Source: UBA7672 sp041166025 (GTDB taxonomy: Bacteria > Pseudomonadota > Alphaproteobacteria > Caulobacterales > Hyphomonadaceae). From it: a stretch of DNA of 64,000 bases. The position numbers and the translations under genes were made by a program. Each line of letters starts with the position of its first letter. The stretch's first letter is position 1. The stretch spans positions 23,254 through 87,253 of the forward strand of contig JBEAMJ010000010.1 of NCBI GenBank assembly GCA_041166025.1, in the 5' to 3' direction. Of this stretch, positions 8,479-16,540 are shown one piece after another. The notes under the pieces are model-generated. The model searched no databases. It worked only from the letters and a program-made list of their open reading frames with translations, and was not told where the DNA came from.

Positions 8479-9456
8479 TCATGGCTTCTTAAGCGCCCGT
8501 CTTTCATTCTCGCGCTGCGCCATCAGGATATGCGGCACCGACAGGTTGCCTTCATGGCAGGCGTGTTCGAACATGCGCTGGCTGGTTTTGTAGAGCGAGT
8601 ACTCCGCCAGCCACGGCGCTGAGTAGATTGACGGATCCTCCACGGTGTACTGATAGAGCAGCTCGTTCTCCGCCACGCGCGTGAACCGCTCGATTACCGT
8701 GCTGTCGGCGCCCACCACGAGGTTGGAGAACGCCCTCACCCGGTCATTGTCCGGCAGGCCGATTGTCTCCACCACCAGCGTCTCACCCTCCCAGCGCGCG
8801 ATCGAATCCCCGATCGGTGAATGCAACGCCTTCGGCTTGTGCGTGTCGGCAAAGGGAATAATGCGGGCCTCATCGCCATACTCGGTGTGGATCACGATCT
8901 GTCCGGGGGTCTGTATGAACTGGCGCGGATTGGCGCTGGTGGTCCCGACCCCGGTCACCGGCGGGAGGCCGAGACTGGTGATGCAGCGCTCCCAGTTCGG
9001 TCTCTGCTCGATGTGCTCGGCGTTGTTCGAAGGCGCCCCCCGGCGGGATTCCTTCCGCGCCGCCTCGGTGTAGGGCAGCTTGCCGTCGGCCGGCAGGACA
9101 ACCGACCGCGTCCGCCGCTCGCCACGCACGATGGGCAGACCGTCCGCCGCCTTCATCAGCTCCGGCACTTCCGGATCGAGGGCGCGGTCGAGTGAGTCGC
9201 CTATCCCTTTGGCGACGGCGTCGGCCATCTGCTTCGCCGCCGTTTCCGGCAGGACCAGCATCGGCGCCTGCGTTGTCGATTCCATAAGGATCACGAAATT
9301 CTGCGTCCAGATGCCCTCAAGGCTAGGCTGCCCGAAAGAGGTTCGCGGAGCGGTATAGTCGGCTTTGGCGACCGGCGGAGCCGTTCCCTGCGCGAGCGCA
9401 GGCGCAGCCAGAAGGGCGATCGAAACAACACTGATGTTGGGGAGGAAGGCTGTCAT
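8479..9456 (-). CDS. Secreted protein of unknown function, paralog A of a three-member family
   Basis: 325 residues from ATG 9456. A signal peptide (FLPNISVVSIALLAAPALAQ) ends at about residue 22. The mature part starts with a short segment ending in LEGIWTQN, matching LQGFWSNA and LTGIWSNA in the proteins at 57166-58290 and 61760-62812. Further shared blocks are ERCI, a QTPGQIVIHTEYGDEARIIPF stretch, RWEGETLVVET, ERFTR, YQYTVEDPSIYSAPW and HACHEGN close to the C-terminus. Paralog A lacks the GFG-TGGP block that B and C share, so it is the most diverged. I know of no function for the family. The Trp/Arg/His-rich conserved blocks and export signal suggest an extracytoplasmic enzyme or binding protein. 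It converges with the P450 gene. Confidence 0.8.
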   Translation of the reverse strand: MTAFLPNISVVSIALLAAPALAQGTAPPVAKADYTAPRTSFGQPSLEGIWTQNFVILMESTTQAPMLVLPETAAKQMADAVAKGIGDSLDRALDPEVPELMKAADGLPIVRGERRTRSVVLPADGKLPYTEAARKESRRGAPSNNAEHIEQRPNWERCITSLGLPPVTGVGTTSANPRQFIQTPGQIVIHTEYGDEARIIPFADTHKPKALHSPIGDSIARWEGETLVVETIGLPDNDRVRAFSNLVVGADSTVIERFTRVAENELLYQYTVEDPSIYSAPWLAEYSLYKTSQRMFEHACHEGNLSVPHILMAQRENERRALKKP

Positions 9457-9653
9457 CGGGACGTTCTCCGTCTCTTGGGTTATGACACTGTCTAGCACGG
9501 ATTGGTCGGGCGCTGAAGCGCAGCATTGGCGGGGTTAGCGTCGCGGCCTGCGTCGATTTCTCATGCCCCGTCGCAAAAAAAGACGCGGCGATCGATGAAG
9601 TTTCACCGATCAGCGGGGATGCCGGTTAAGCCGGCCCGTCCACATTGGCTTGC

Positions 9654-10211
9654 ATGGCCACCGCGTCTTCCGAGCCGCTCTATCGCTCGCCCGCCCATCG
9701 CAAGGCGGTGATGCAGCATATCGGCGCCACGCTTGCGCCAGCTGCTATCTGTTTCACCCTACTTGCGCCTCTCGTCGGGCTGGCGCTTCTCTGGGGCAGC
9801 ACATTCATCGCCATGGCCTGCAAAGCTATCGGCGCGGGTGGGGCCAGCATTCCCGCCGCGCTTGATGCAGGCCTGCAGGTGCTCGTCGCCGGCTATCTCA
9901 CCGCTGCGATCGCCGCGGGAATCACCGGCGTGTGGGTCGCCGTGCTCTCGCCCTTCGCGCCGGACAATTCGCGTTTCTGGAGCGGCGCAGCCATCATCGG
10001 CATGATGAGCGCCTTCCTCTTCGTGCGCGTCGATCCAGACGCCGGCATGTTCGGCGGGCAGCTCTTTGTCGCGCTCGTAGGCGCCGTCAGTTCATTTGTT
10101 TGCGCCTGGCTGCTGCGGGATGCGATCCTCAAGCGCGACGACATGCGTCGCGATCATCTCGCCCGCGAGCGCGCCGACCGCCTCGCCCGCGAGCGCGGCG
10201 CCAGGGCCTAG
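9654..10211 (+). CDS. Small integral membrane protein, unknown function
   Basis: 185 residues from ATG 9654 (a TTG at 9645 is the alternative). No clear Shine-Dalgarno is visible. Hydrophobic stretches at about 30-60 (AAICFTLLAPLVGLALLWGSTFIAMACKAIG), 77-100 (LVAGYLTAAIAAGITGVWVAVLSPF), 108-122 and 132-150 predict three to four membrane helices. The tail is very charged (KRDDMRRDHLARERADRLARERG), probably helical and cytosolic. I do not recognise the family. Neighbours (paralog A divergently, an empty stretch after) do not suggest a job. Confidence 0.65.
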   Translation: MATASSEPLYRSPAHRKAVMQHIGATLAPAAICFTLLAPLVGLALLWGSTFIAMACKAIGAGGASIPAALDAGLQVLVAGYLTAAIAAGITGVWVAVLSPFAPDNSRFWSGAAIIGMMSAFLFVRVDPDAGMFGGQLFVALVGAVSSFVCAWLLRDAILKRDDMRRDHLARERADRLARERGARA

Positions 10212-10907
10212 CATTCCGAATGCGTTCGCGCTTGCCCTCGGAAACAGGCGCGTTCTTGCGGGAAAGTCGCTGCATCGATTTTGGGGGGACACAGAAGAAC
10301 TTCACACGCGAAGTCAGCCGCTTGCCGCCCGAAATCGCGAACAAAGAGCCATGAGGTCGGCGGGGGTCGTGGCCGGTGTAGCATCGCGCCCATGACACGC
10401 GCACGCTTCACATAAACGGAGTGGGCAGGCACGCCGCGATCCAGCCACTGCTGGACGCGGTGGCGATGCCGTGCGTGAGCCTGGCGCATGCCGCCGCGAC
10501 AACGCTTGGGATGATCCTCAACCGCATGCCCTGTGATTGGCGCAGACAGGCGATGCATGCGGCTCTGTCCCAGACCACGTCCGGCCCTCATCTCAAGATG
10601 AACAACTCCGCCCTTGGGGTGACGCTCGGCCCGATTCGAGCATCTCTGTTGGCGCCCCGCCAGAATTCGCCAATGCTCCGCTAGAACACAATCAGGAACA
10701 GAAGCGTGCAACCCAGCGTTTCCAGCGGAGGCCAGGATCCAACCCTGGGCGCAGCGCAGAGCCCCCCCGCGCCCGGCGTCGCGAGCAAGACCTTCTCACG
10801 GCTCGTCTCGACGTACGCCTGAAAAAGCAGAACACCGCGCGCCAGCACGCCCTGCACTGACCTGCGCACACACCCAACCCCGGCCCCACGCCGCGGAGAT
10901 CGCGGCC
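10212..10907. other. 696-bp stretch without a confident gene
   Basis: Several short open frames exist on both strands. Their translations are rich in Arg/Pro/Ala/His without domain character, as expected of non-coding high-GC DNA. The best candidate is a 62-residue leftward frame at 10681-10869 with a hydrophobic C-terminal tail (LGCTLLFLIVF), but it begins with GTG and lacks a clear ribosome binding site. I see no repeats or transposase remnants that I can name. Confidence 0.5.
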
Positions 10908-11387
10908 TTACGTGTCAGCCACAAAAGCCCCGCTCGCCCCGCCGCTCTTTGCGAGCAACCGCACGCCCTCGATCCGCATCCCGCGATCGACCGCTTTGAG
11001 CATGTCGTAGATCGTAAGACACGCGATCGACACGGCCGTCAGCGCCTCCATCTCCACGCCCGTTGGCCCGGTGGTCGCGACCTCCGCGACCACCCCGATG
11101 CCCGCTCCATCCTGCAGTTCATCCACCCGCACCTTGACGCTCGAAATCGCCAGCGGGTGGCACATCGGGATGAGCTCGGACGTCTTCTTCGCTGCCATCA
11201 CTCCGGCAATCTCCGCAGTCGCGCGCACATCGCCCTTCCCGCCCTTCGCCCGCGCCAGCTCCAGGGCGACGCCCGACATCAGCACCCGGCCCTCGGCCTT
11301 CGCCACGCGCTTCGTCACCGCCTTGTCGGAGACATCGACCATCCGGGCCCGTCCATCCGCGTCGATATGGGTCAGCTTGTCGGCCAT
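10908..11387 (-). CDS. moaC: Cyclic pyranopterin monophosphate synthase MoaC
   Basis: 159 residues from ATG 11387, the normal length. The start MADKLTHIDADGRARMVDVSDKAVTKRVA and the signature KGDVRATAEIAGVMAAKKTSELIPMCHP (metal-free active site His/Lys region) are typical. GPTGVEMEALTAVSIACLTIYDM and the C-terminal LLAKSGGASG complete the fold. It converts the MoaA product 3',8-cH2GTP to cPMP in molybdenum cofactor synthesis. It is divergent from moeA with only 55 bp between the two starts, so the promoters must be packed or overlapping. Many alphaproteobacteria place moaC and moeA in the same direction. Confidence 0.97.
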   Translation of the reverse strand: MADKLTHIDADGRARMVDVSDKAVTKRVAKAEGRVLMSGVALELARAKGGKGDVRATAEIAGVMAAKKTSELIPMCHPLAISSVKVRVDELQDGAGIGVVAEVATTGPTGVEMEALTAVSIACLTIYDMLKAVDRGMRIEGVRLLAKSGGASGAFVADT

Positions 11388-11442
11388 GGTCTTCCTCGTG
11401 TGCGCCGCTATTCTGCACCAGCTACAGCGAAAAGGACAAACG

Positions 11443-12645
11443 ATGATCCGCATGGCCTCCGTCGAACAGGCGCTCGCCCTGATCGTCGCTGAGGCAGCCT
11501 CACGTCGCCTCGGCGTTGAATCGGTCCCACTGGCGAAGGCCTCTGGCCGCATCTTGGCGGAGCCGGTTCTTGCCCTCATCGACCAGCCCCCGGCCGATGT
11601 GTCGGCTATGGATGGCTATGCCGTTCGCTTCGCAGACATGCAGATCGGTGCAACGCTCGAAGTCTCGGGCGAGTCCCGCGCGGGGGAACCGTCCACCGCA
11701 AGCCTCGCCGCAGGCAAAGCTATCCGCATCTTCACAGGCGCGCACGTTCCCCATGGCGCTGACCACATCCTCATCCAGGAAGACGCCCAACGCGAGGGCG
11801 ACACGCTCACCGTTGCGCTTGAGCAACGCAAACCCGAAAACATCCGCCGTCGTGGTATGGACTTCAGGAAGGGCCAATCGCTTGTTCCGGCCGGTCACGT
11901 CCTGGCGGAGGGCGCCATCTCGCTTGCCGCCGCTGGCAACAACGGAAGTATTGTCGTCGCCAGGCAACCGCGCATTGGCGTCCTCGCCAATGGCGATGAG
12001 TTGGCTGGCGCCGGCGCCGATCTCACACCCGGACAGGTGGTCAACTCCATCCAGCCCGCCCTCCTCGCCCTCGCCCGCCGCTGGGGCGCCGACGCCATAG
12101 ACCTCGGCGTCAGCCATGACGACGAAGCCGACGTCCGAAGGCGCCTCTCCACCACATGCGATGTCATCGTCTCCATCGGCGGCGCCTCCGTCGGTGACTA
12201 CGATGTCGTCCGCTCCGCCTTCAACGCCGAAGGCTTCGTTCCGCTGTTCGAGAAGATTGCCGTGAAGCCCGGCAAGCCGACTTGGTTCTCCGCGAAGGAT
12301 CGCATCCTCGCACTCGGCCTCCCCGGCAACCCGGCAGCCGCCATGGTCACTGCCCAGCTTTTTCTCCACCCGCTGATCGCCTCGCTCACAGGCGCCATCG
12401 CCAATAACCAAACGGTTCAACGCGCCCATGCCCAGCAAGAGATCCCCGCCTCCGGCGCCCGCGCGGAATATCTCCGCGCCGTCCTCACGATCGGTGACGA
12501 CGGCAGGGCAACCGTCCTCGCCGCCGAGAACCAGGACTCCTCGCTTCTCTCGCCTTTCTTGAAAGCCAACTGCCTCATCCGCCGCCCGATCAAGGCGCCG
12601 GCCGTTCCCGCGGGCGGTCTCGTCGAAATCGTGATGCTTCGCTGA
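11443..12645 (+). CDS. moeA: Molybdopterin molybdenumtransferase MoeA
   Basis: 400 residues from ATG 11443, preceded by AAAGGACAAACG. MoeA signatures: DQPPADVSAMDGYAVR (domain I), IFTGAHVPHGADHILIQED, RRRGMDFRKGQ, the MogA-like domain with ANGDEL and ISIGGASVGDYD-type motif (VSIGGASVGDYDVV), and PGKPTWF / LGLPGNPAAAMV. It inserts molybdate into adenylated molybdopterin to form active cofactor. It is a single-gene unit divergent from moaC. MogA is not in the window. Confidence 0.96.
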   Translation: MIRMASVEQALALIVAEAASRRLGVESVPLAKASGRILAEPVLALIDQPPADVSAMDGYAVRFADMQIGATLEVSGESRAGEPSTASLAAGKAIRIFTGAHVPHGADHILIQEDAQREGDTLTVALEQRKPENIRRRGMDFRKGQSLVPAGHVLAEGAISLAAAGNNGSIVVARQPRIGVLANGDELAGAGADLTPGQVVNSIQPALLALARRWGADAIDLGVSHDDEADVRRRLSTTCDVIVSIGGASVGDYDVVRSAFNAEGFVPLFEKIAVKPGKPTWFSAKDRILALGLPGNPAAAMVTAQLFLHPLIASLTGAIANNQTVQRAHAQQEIPASGARAEYLRAVLTIGDDGRATVLAAENQDSSLLSPFLKANCLIRRPIKAPAVPAGGLVEIVMLR

Positions 12646-12710
12646 CCAATCCCCCACGCCACGCGCTTGCGATACTGCAGACCCGCCTCAATCTTTAAGG
12701 ACAGACACTC

Positions 12711-13493
12711 ATGCGCCTCGATACGTCTATTTCGGCTGTGGTTACCGGAGGCGCTTCCGGCCTCGGAAAGGCCAGCGCACAAGCCCTGGCAAGAGCCGGC
12801 GTCAAGGTCGCCATCTTCGACATCAATGAGGCGCAAGGTGAAATGGTCGCGAAGGAAATCGGCGGCGTCTTCTGCAACGTGAACATCCTGAGCGAAGAGA
12901 GCGTAGTTGCGGGTTTTGAAAAAGCACGCACCACCAACGGGCAAGAACGCATCACTGTTCACTGCGCAATGACCGCTCGGCGAGGAAAGACGCTTGCGTT
13001 CGACAAGTCGATCAACGGCTACAAACGCACCTCTACTGAGGACTATGCCTTTGGCGTCGAAGGTATCCTTGTCGCCAGCTACCGCGTTGCGTCCCTCTCC
13101 GCCCTCGGCATGAGCGGCCTCTCCCCGCTGGAGGACGGCGAACGCGGCTCGATCATCTTGACTGCTTCGGTAGCCGCACAGGACGCGCAGATCGGACAGG
13201 TGATCTATGGCTCAGCCAAGGCTGGGGTGAACGGTCTAGTCCTTCCAATGGCCCGCGACTTGATGGATCTCGGCATCCGCGTCAATTCGATCATGCCCGG
13301 CATCTTCGCCACGCCGCTGATGCTCGGCGCGCCGCAGAACGTGCTGGATAGCCTTGCCGCGTCCGTCCCCTTTCCCAAGCGCCTCGGCAAGCCTGAAGAG
13401 TTTGGCAGCCTCGTGCTCGAACTCGCTCGCAACGTCTATTTCAACGGGCAATGCCTTCGGCTTGACGGCGCGATCCGTATGGCGCCGCGCTGA
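12711..13493 (+). CDS. Short-chain dehydrogenase, 3-hydroxyacyl-CoA dehydrogenase type-2-like
   Basis: 260 residues, classical SDR length. The NAD-binding motif TGGASGLG is at about 12-19, with an Asp (FDIN) after beta-2 that favours NAD(H). Catalytic residues are Ser in ILTASVAAQD, Tyr166 and Lys170 (YGSAKAG). The insertion around 85-120 (AMTARRGKTLAFDKS...TSTEDYAFGVEG) and the tail ending QCLRLDGAIRMAPR resemble the HSD17B10/3-hydroxy-2-methylbutyryl-CoA dehydrogenase group, which oxidises short-chain 3-hydroxyacyl-CoAs in fatty-acid or isoleucine breakdown. Substrate is inferred from resemblance only. It lies 65 bp after moeA. Confidence 0.85.
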   Translation: MRLDTSISAVVTGGASGLGKASAQALARAGVKVAIFDINEAQGEMVAKEIGGVFCNVNILSEESVVAGFEKARTTNGQERITVHCAMTARRGKTLAFDKSINGYKRTSTEDYAFGVEGILVASYRVASLSALGMSGLSPLEDGERGSIILTASVAAQDAQIGQVIYGSAKAGVNGLVLPMARDLMDLGIRVNSIMPGIFATPLMLGAPQNVLDSLAASVPFPKRLGKPEEFGSLVLELARNVYFNGQCLRLDGAIRMAPR

Positions 13494-13538
13494 CCCGGGC
13501 TTGCCTTTTGTCCCACAATGCGCCTGAACGGACAACGC

Positions 13539-13627
13539 GCGGGCGTGGCGGAACTGGTAGACGCACCAGACTTAAAATCTGTTGGGCCGCATGGCCCGTG
13601 CCGGTTCGAGTCCGGCCGCCCGCACCA
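13539..13627 (+). tRNA. tRNA-Leu (anticodon UAA)
   Basis: Acceptor stem GCGGGCG (13539-13545) pairs with CGCCCGC (13617-13623), discriminator A13624, and CCA is encoded at 13625-13627. The anticodon loop is CTTAAAA (13571-13577), giving anticodon TAA at 13573-13575. The long variable arm (GTTGGGCCGCATGGCCCGT region) is class II, and the T-arm contains GGTTCGAGTCC. These features identify a leucine tRNA reading UUA and UUG, rare codons in this high-GC genome. Confidence 0.97.
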
Positions 13628-13687
13628 GTCCCCGGCCCCGTGCACCGACCTTTTGCATCGCGGGGCGCTGCGGGTTAGCATCGCAGC

Positions 13688-14092
13688 ATGAGACTTCACG
13701 CCGCTTTACTCGCAGCCTCGGTGGTCCTCCTGGCCGCGCCTGCCCTCGCGCAGGATCCCGAGGATCCGTTGGCCGAGCCCGCAATTCAGCGCAATGCACC
13801 AATCGAGCTTCTCAGCGATCTGGCCGAGACGCTTGGCCGCGCCCATGCCGTCCGGACGCTTTGCAACGGCGACACCGATTCGACTTGGCGTAACTACATG
13901 CTGAATCTGATGTCCTATGAGGCGCCGGGCGGACCGCGGCGGGCAACCCTGACAGACGCCTTCAATCGCGGCTATCGCGGCCAGAATCGCGAGACGTCGA
14001 CCTGCACCTCGAGCACGCCCGGGATCGAGGCCGCAATCGCGCGCCGGGGCCGCGAGCTATCGGAAGCTATCGCACGCACGTACCTCAATTGA
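13688..14092 (+). CDS. TIGR02301/DUF2385 family secreted protein
   Basis: 134 residues with a signal peptide (LLAASVVLLAAPALAQ). The mature part matches the alphaproteobacterial TIGR02301 pattern: LAETLGRAHAVRTLCNGDTDSTWRNYMLNLM, then RRATLTDAFNRGYRGQNR, then a Cys (TSTCTSSTP) that likely pairs with the earlier LCNG cysteine, and a C-terminal helix. The role of the family is unknown; it is periplasmic and helical. It lies 60 bp after tRNA-Leu and converges with the TPP-enzyme gene. Confidence 0.85.
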   Translation: MRLHAALLAASVVLLAAPALAQDPEDPLAEPAIQRNAPIELLSDLAETLGRAHAVRTLCNGDTDSTWRNYMLNLMSYEAPGGPRRATLTDAFNRGYRGQNRETSTCTSSTPGIEAAIARRGRELSEAIARTYLN

Positions 14093-14101
14093 GACGGCGC
14101 C

Positions 14102-15667
14102 TCAGGGGATGTGGCAGGCAATCAGGCGCGGCCCGCGGATCGCCACCGCGCGCGCCAGCGCATCGTTGAACTGCGCGCAGGTCGAGACAGCCTCGGCCCC
14201 AACACCCAGGCCCTCACTCAACTTCACCCAGTCGATGTCGGGATTGCCGAGGCTCAGCATGCCGTCCGCCGCCGGACCGGGATTTCCGGCGCCCGTGCGA
14301 GCGAGCTCGATCTTAAGGATGCGGTAGGCGTTGTTGACGAACACAATGGTGAGCACGTCGAGCCGCTCCCGCGCCATGGTCCACAGCGCCTGCACCGTGT
14401 ACATCCCCGCGCCATCGCCGGCGAGGCATACGGTCTTCACATCCGGACGCGCCACTGCAGCGCCCACGGCGACCGGCATGCCCTGCCCGATGGCGCCGCC
14501 GGTATGGCCCAGCCACTCATGCCGCGCGCCTGACGCCATGGCCTGGTAGATAGGCAGGCCCGAGGTGACGCCATCGTCGGAGATCAACGCGCCTTCGGGC
14601 AGATAATGAGCCAGCGATAGGCCGATGGTGTGCGGGTTGAACTTGTCGCCCGTTCCCGGCACAGGCCGCGTCCATCCACCCACGCGCGGCGCCACCGGCG
14701 CATCGAGCCAGTCGGCCAGTCGGACAACTGCGTCCCGGCTGTCCGTGTCGGGCCCGCCGAGGCTCAGCGTGCGAGCGCCCGCGGGGGTGAAGGCGCCTGG
14801 CGTATTCGGATAGGCAAAGAATGCAACCGGGGACTTGGTTCCGGCCAGCAACAGCAGGTCGACGTCCTTGAGCACATCAACCGCCATCTCTGCGAAGTAC
14901 GGCAAGCGCGCCGCATCGTGGAGCCCGCCGCCGCGTACATGCCGCGCCATGAACGTATCCGTGAGGACGCGGACGCCCTGCGCCTCCATGCGCCGCAACG
15001 TCTCAGCCGCGCCCGCATGCAGCGCCGTGCCATTCACCAGCATGGTTGGCCGCTTGGCTTTTGTGATCGCGCGCCCGGCCTCTTCGATCACATCATCGCT
15101 CGCGGTCTTGAGGGCAGCGCGCCTGCCTTGCGCGGCGCGCGTCGCCCCGCCGGTCCATGCCACATCCGCCGGCATGATCAGCGAGACCGGACCCGGCGGC
15201 GGACCGTAACTCGCCTCAAACGCCTCGACCGCCAGCGCGCCCGCGTCCTCCACCCGATCCACCGATTTCAACCAGAGCGAGTTCGGCGCAGCCAGTGAGA
15301 CTATGTCGGAAGCCAACGGCGCATCATACTGGCGATGCGTCACAGCATGATCCCCGATCAGGTTGATCATCGGTACGAACGCCCTGCGTCCGTTATGGAT
15401 GTTGGCCCCGCCATTGAGATAGCCCGGCCCGAGATGCAACAGCGTGAGCGCCGGCACGCCGGCCATCCGCGCATAGCCATCGGCTGCACCCGTCGCCACC
15501 CCCTCGAACAGGCACAGCACGGACCTTATGCGCGGCTCTCGGTCGAGCGCGGTGACAAGATGCATCTCGCTCGTCCCAGGATTGGCGAAACACGCGGCCA
15601 CGCCGCAATCCGCCAGCGACCCGATGATCGCCTCTGCGCCCGTGATCCCACTTTGAACATCCGCCAT
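14102..15667 (-). CDS. Thiamine-diphosphate enzyme (acetolactate synthase / benzoylformate decarboxylase-like)
   Basis: 521 residues from ATG 15667. The N-terminal pyrimidine-binding domain has CFANPGTSEMHLV and the catalytic Glu in CLFEGVATGAADGYARM. The central domain is of the TPP_enzyme_M type. The C-terminal PP domain carries the ThDP motif GDGAGMYTVQALWT...IVFVNNAYR. Shorter than true acetolactate synthase (about 570) and without a regulatory subunit next to it, it resembles the annotated 'acetolactate synthase large subunit' group that is closer to benzoylformate decarboxylase (MdlC). The substrate, probably a 2-oxo acid, cannot be read from the sequence. It converges with the TIGR02301 gene. 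Confidence 0.85.
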   Translation of the reverse strand: MADVQSGITGAEAIIGSLADCGVAACFANPGTSEMHLVTALDREPRIRSVLCLFEGVATGAADGYARMAGVPALTLLHLGPGYLNGGANIHNGRRAFVPMINLIGDHAVTHRQYDAPLASDIVSLAAPNSLWLKSVDRVEDAGALAVEAFEASYGPPPGPVSLIMPADVAWTGGATRAAQGRRAALKTASDDVIEEAGRAITKAKRPTMLVNGTALHAGAAETLRRMEAQGVRVLTDTFMARHVRGGGLHDAARLPYFAEMAVDVLKDVDLLLLAGTKSPVAFFAYPNTPGAFTPAGARTLSLGGPDTDSRDAVVRLADWLDAPVAPRVGGWTRPVPGTGDKFNPHTIGLSLAHYLPEGALISDDGVTSGLPIYQAMASGARHEWLGHTGGAIGQGMPVAVGAAVARPDVKTVCLAGDGAGMYTVQALWTMARERLDVLTIVFVNNAYRILKIELARTGAGNPGPAADGMLSLGNPDIDWVKLSEGLGVGAEAVSTCAQFNDALARAVAIRGPRLIACHIP

Positions 15668-15730
15668 GCCTGCCCCTCTGCCGCACGCGGACCCTACGCC
15701 CTGAGCGCGACATGACAAGCCGCGCAACCT

Positions 15731-16540
15731 TTAGGGCGCAGGGCTTGCCTCACCTTCCGGAAACAGGTTGGCGCCGCACCGCTTGCAGTGGGCGGCGTCC
15801 CGTTCATGCATGGCCAGCTCGCACGCCGGGCAATCGTGCCGCAGTTTGTCTCCAATCGCGATGGCGCGGATCAGCTGCAGGAACAGGGAGACACCCAGCA
15901 CCATCATGATGACGGACAGCCATCTGCCTGTGGTTCCCTGCATGGTGATGTCGCCAAACCCGGTCGTCGTCAGCGTGCTCATCGTGAAGTAAAGCGCATC
16001 AAGATAGTTCTGGATCTTCTCGTTCTGGCCATGCTGATCGACATAGACCAGCGCCGTAACGATGAAGACAAACACAACCAGGTTGACCACCTTCGAGACG
16101 ACGAAGGAGTTGTAGTGCAGCCATTTCGACACTATGTGCTGGCGGTCAAGGAACTCGAACGCGCGCACCAGGCGCACCACGCGGAACACGCGTAGGAAGA
16201 CGAGGTTCTCGGCCACGAAGGGGATAAGCAGCGTCGCGGAGACAACGAGGTCTGCTAGGTTGGTGATACGCAGGAAGAACCGCGCCTTGTAGCGCTCGAT
16301 ATAGAAGCGGGCAGCCAGGTCGAGCGTGATCACGAGCGCGATGAAGAGATCGACGAGCACCCAGACGCCATTGGTCAGCCGCTCCTCGCCGTGCCAGGAG
16401 ATCGATGGATGGAACAGGAAGAGTACGATCGAGAATAGATCGAACACCAGCATCGACCAGCGGAAGATCGACGGCCAGCGGCCCTGCCCCGAATACAACC
16501 AGAACAGCGTCCGGTTCAGCCCCCTTCGATGTTCGTGCAT
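15731..16540 (-). CDS. Voltage-gated-type potassium channel with C-terminal zinc ribbon
   Basis: 269 residues from ATG 16540. Membrane helices occupy about 28-230. An S4-like helix with spaced arginines (RVFRVVRLVR, about 117-126) is followed by a pore loop and the K+ selectivity filter TTTGFGD at 191-197. After the last helix a soluble tail contains C237-x2-C240 and C252-x2-C255 (CPAC...CKRC), a zinc-ribbon or rubredoxin-like knuckle. It is thus an ion_trans-type channel for K+ with an unusual cytosolic metal-binding tail. Its start codon overlaps the pyrC stop by one base (TGATG), so the two are translationally coupled. Confidence 0.88.
   Translation of the reverse strand: MHEHRRGLNRTLFWLYSGQGRWPSIFRWSMLVFDLFSIVLFLFHPSISWHGEERLTNGVWVLVDLFIALVITLDLAARFYIERYKARFFLRITNLADLVVSATLLIPFVAENLVFLRVFRVVRLVRAFEFLDRQHIVSKWLHYNSFVVSKVVNLVVFVFIVTALVYVDQHGQNEKIQNYLDALYFTMSTLTTTGFGDITMQGTTGRWLSVIMMVLGVSLFLQLIRAIAIGDKLRHDCPACELAMHERDAAHCKRCGANLFPEGEASPAP

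Noticed and set aside
10681..10869. 62-codon leftward frame with hydrophobic tail upstream of moaC
   Set aside because: GTG start without a ribosome binding site and no conserved look; kept only as a note in the empty-region entry.
11500..12657. Long leftward open frame antisense to moeA
   Set aside because: Shadow of moeA; no ribosome binding site or recognisable domain.
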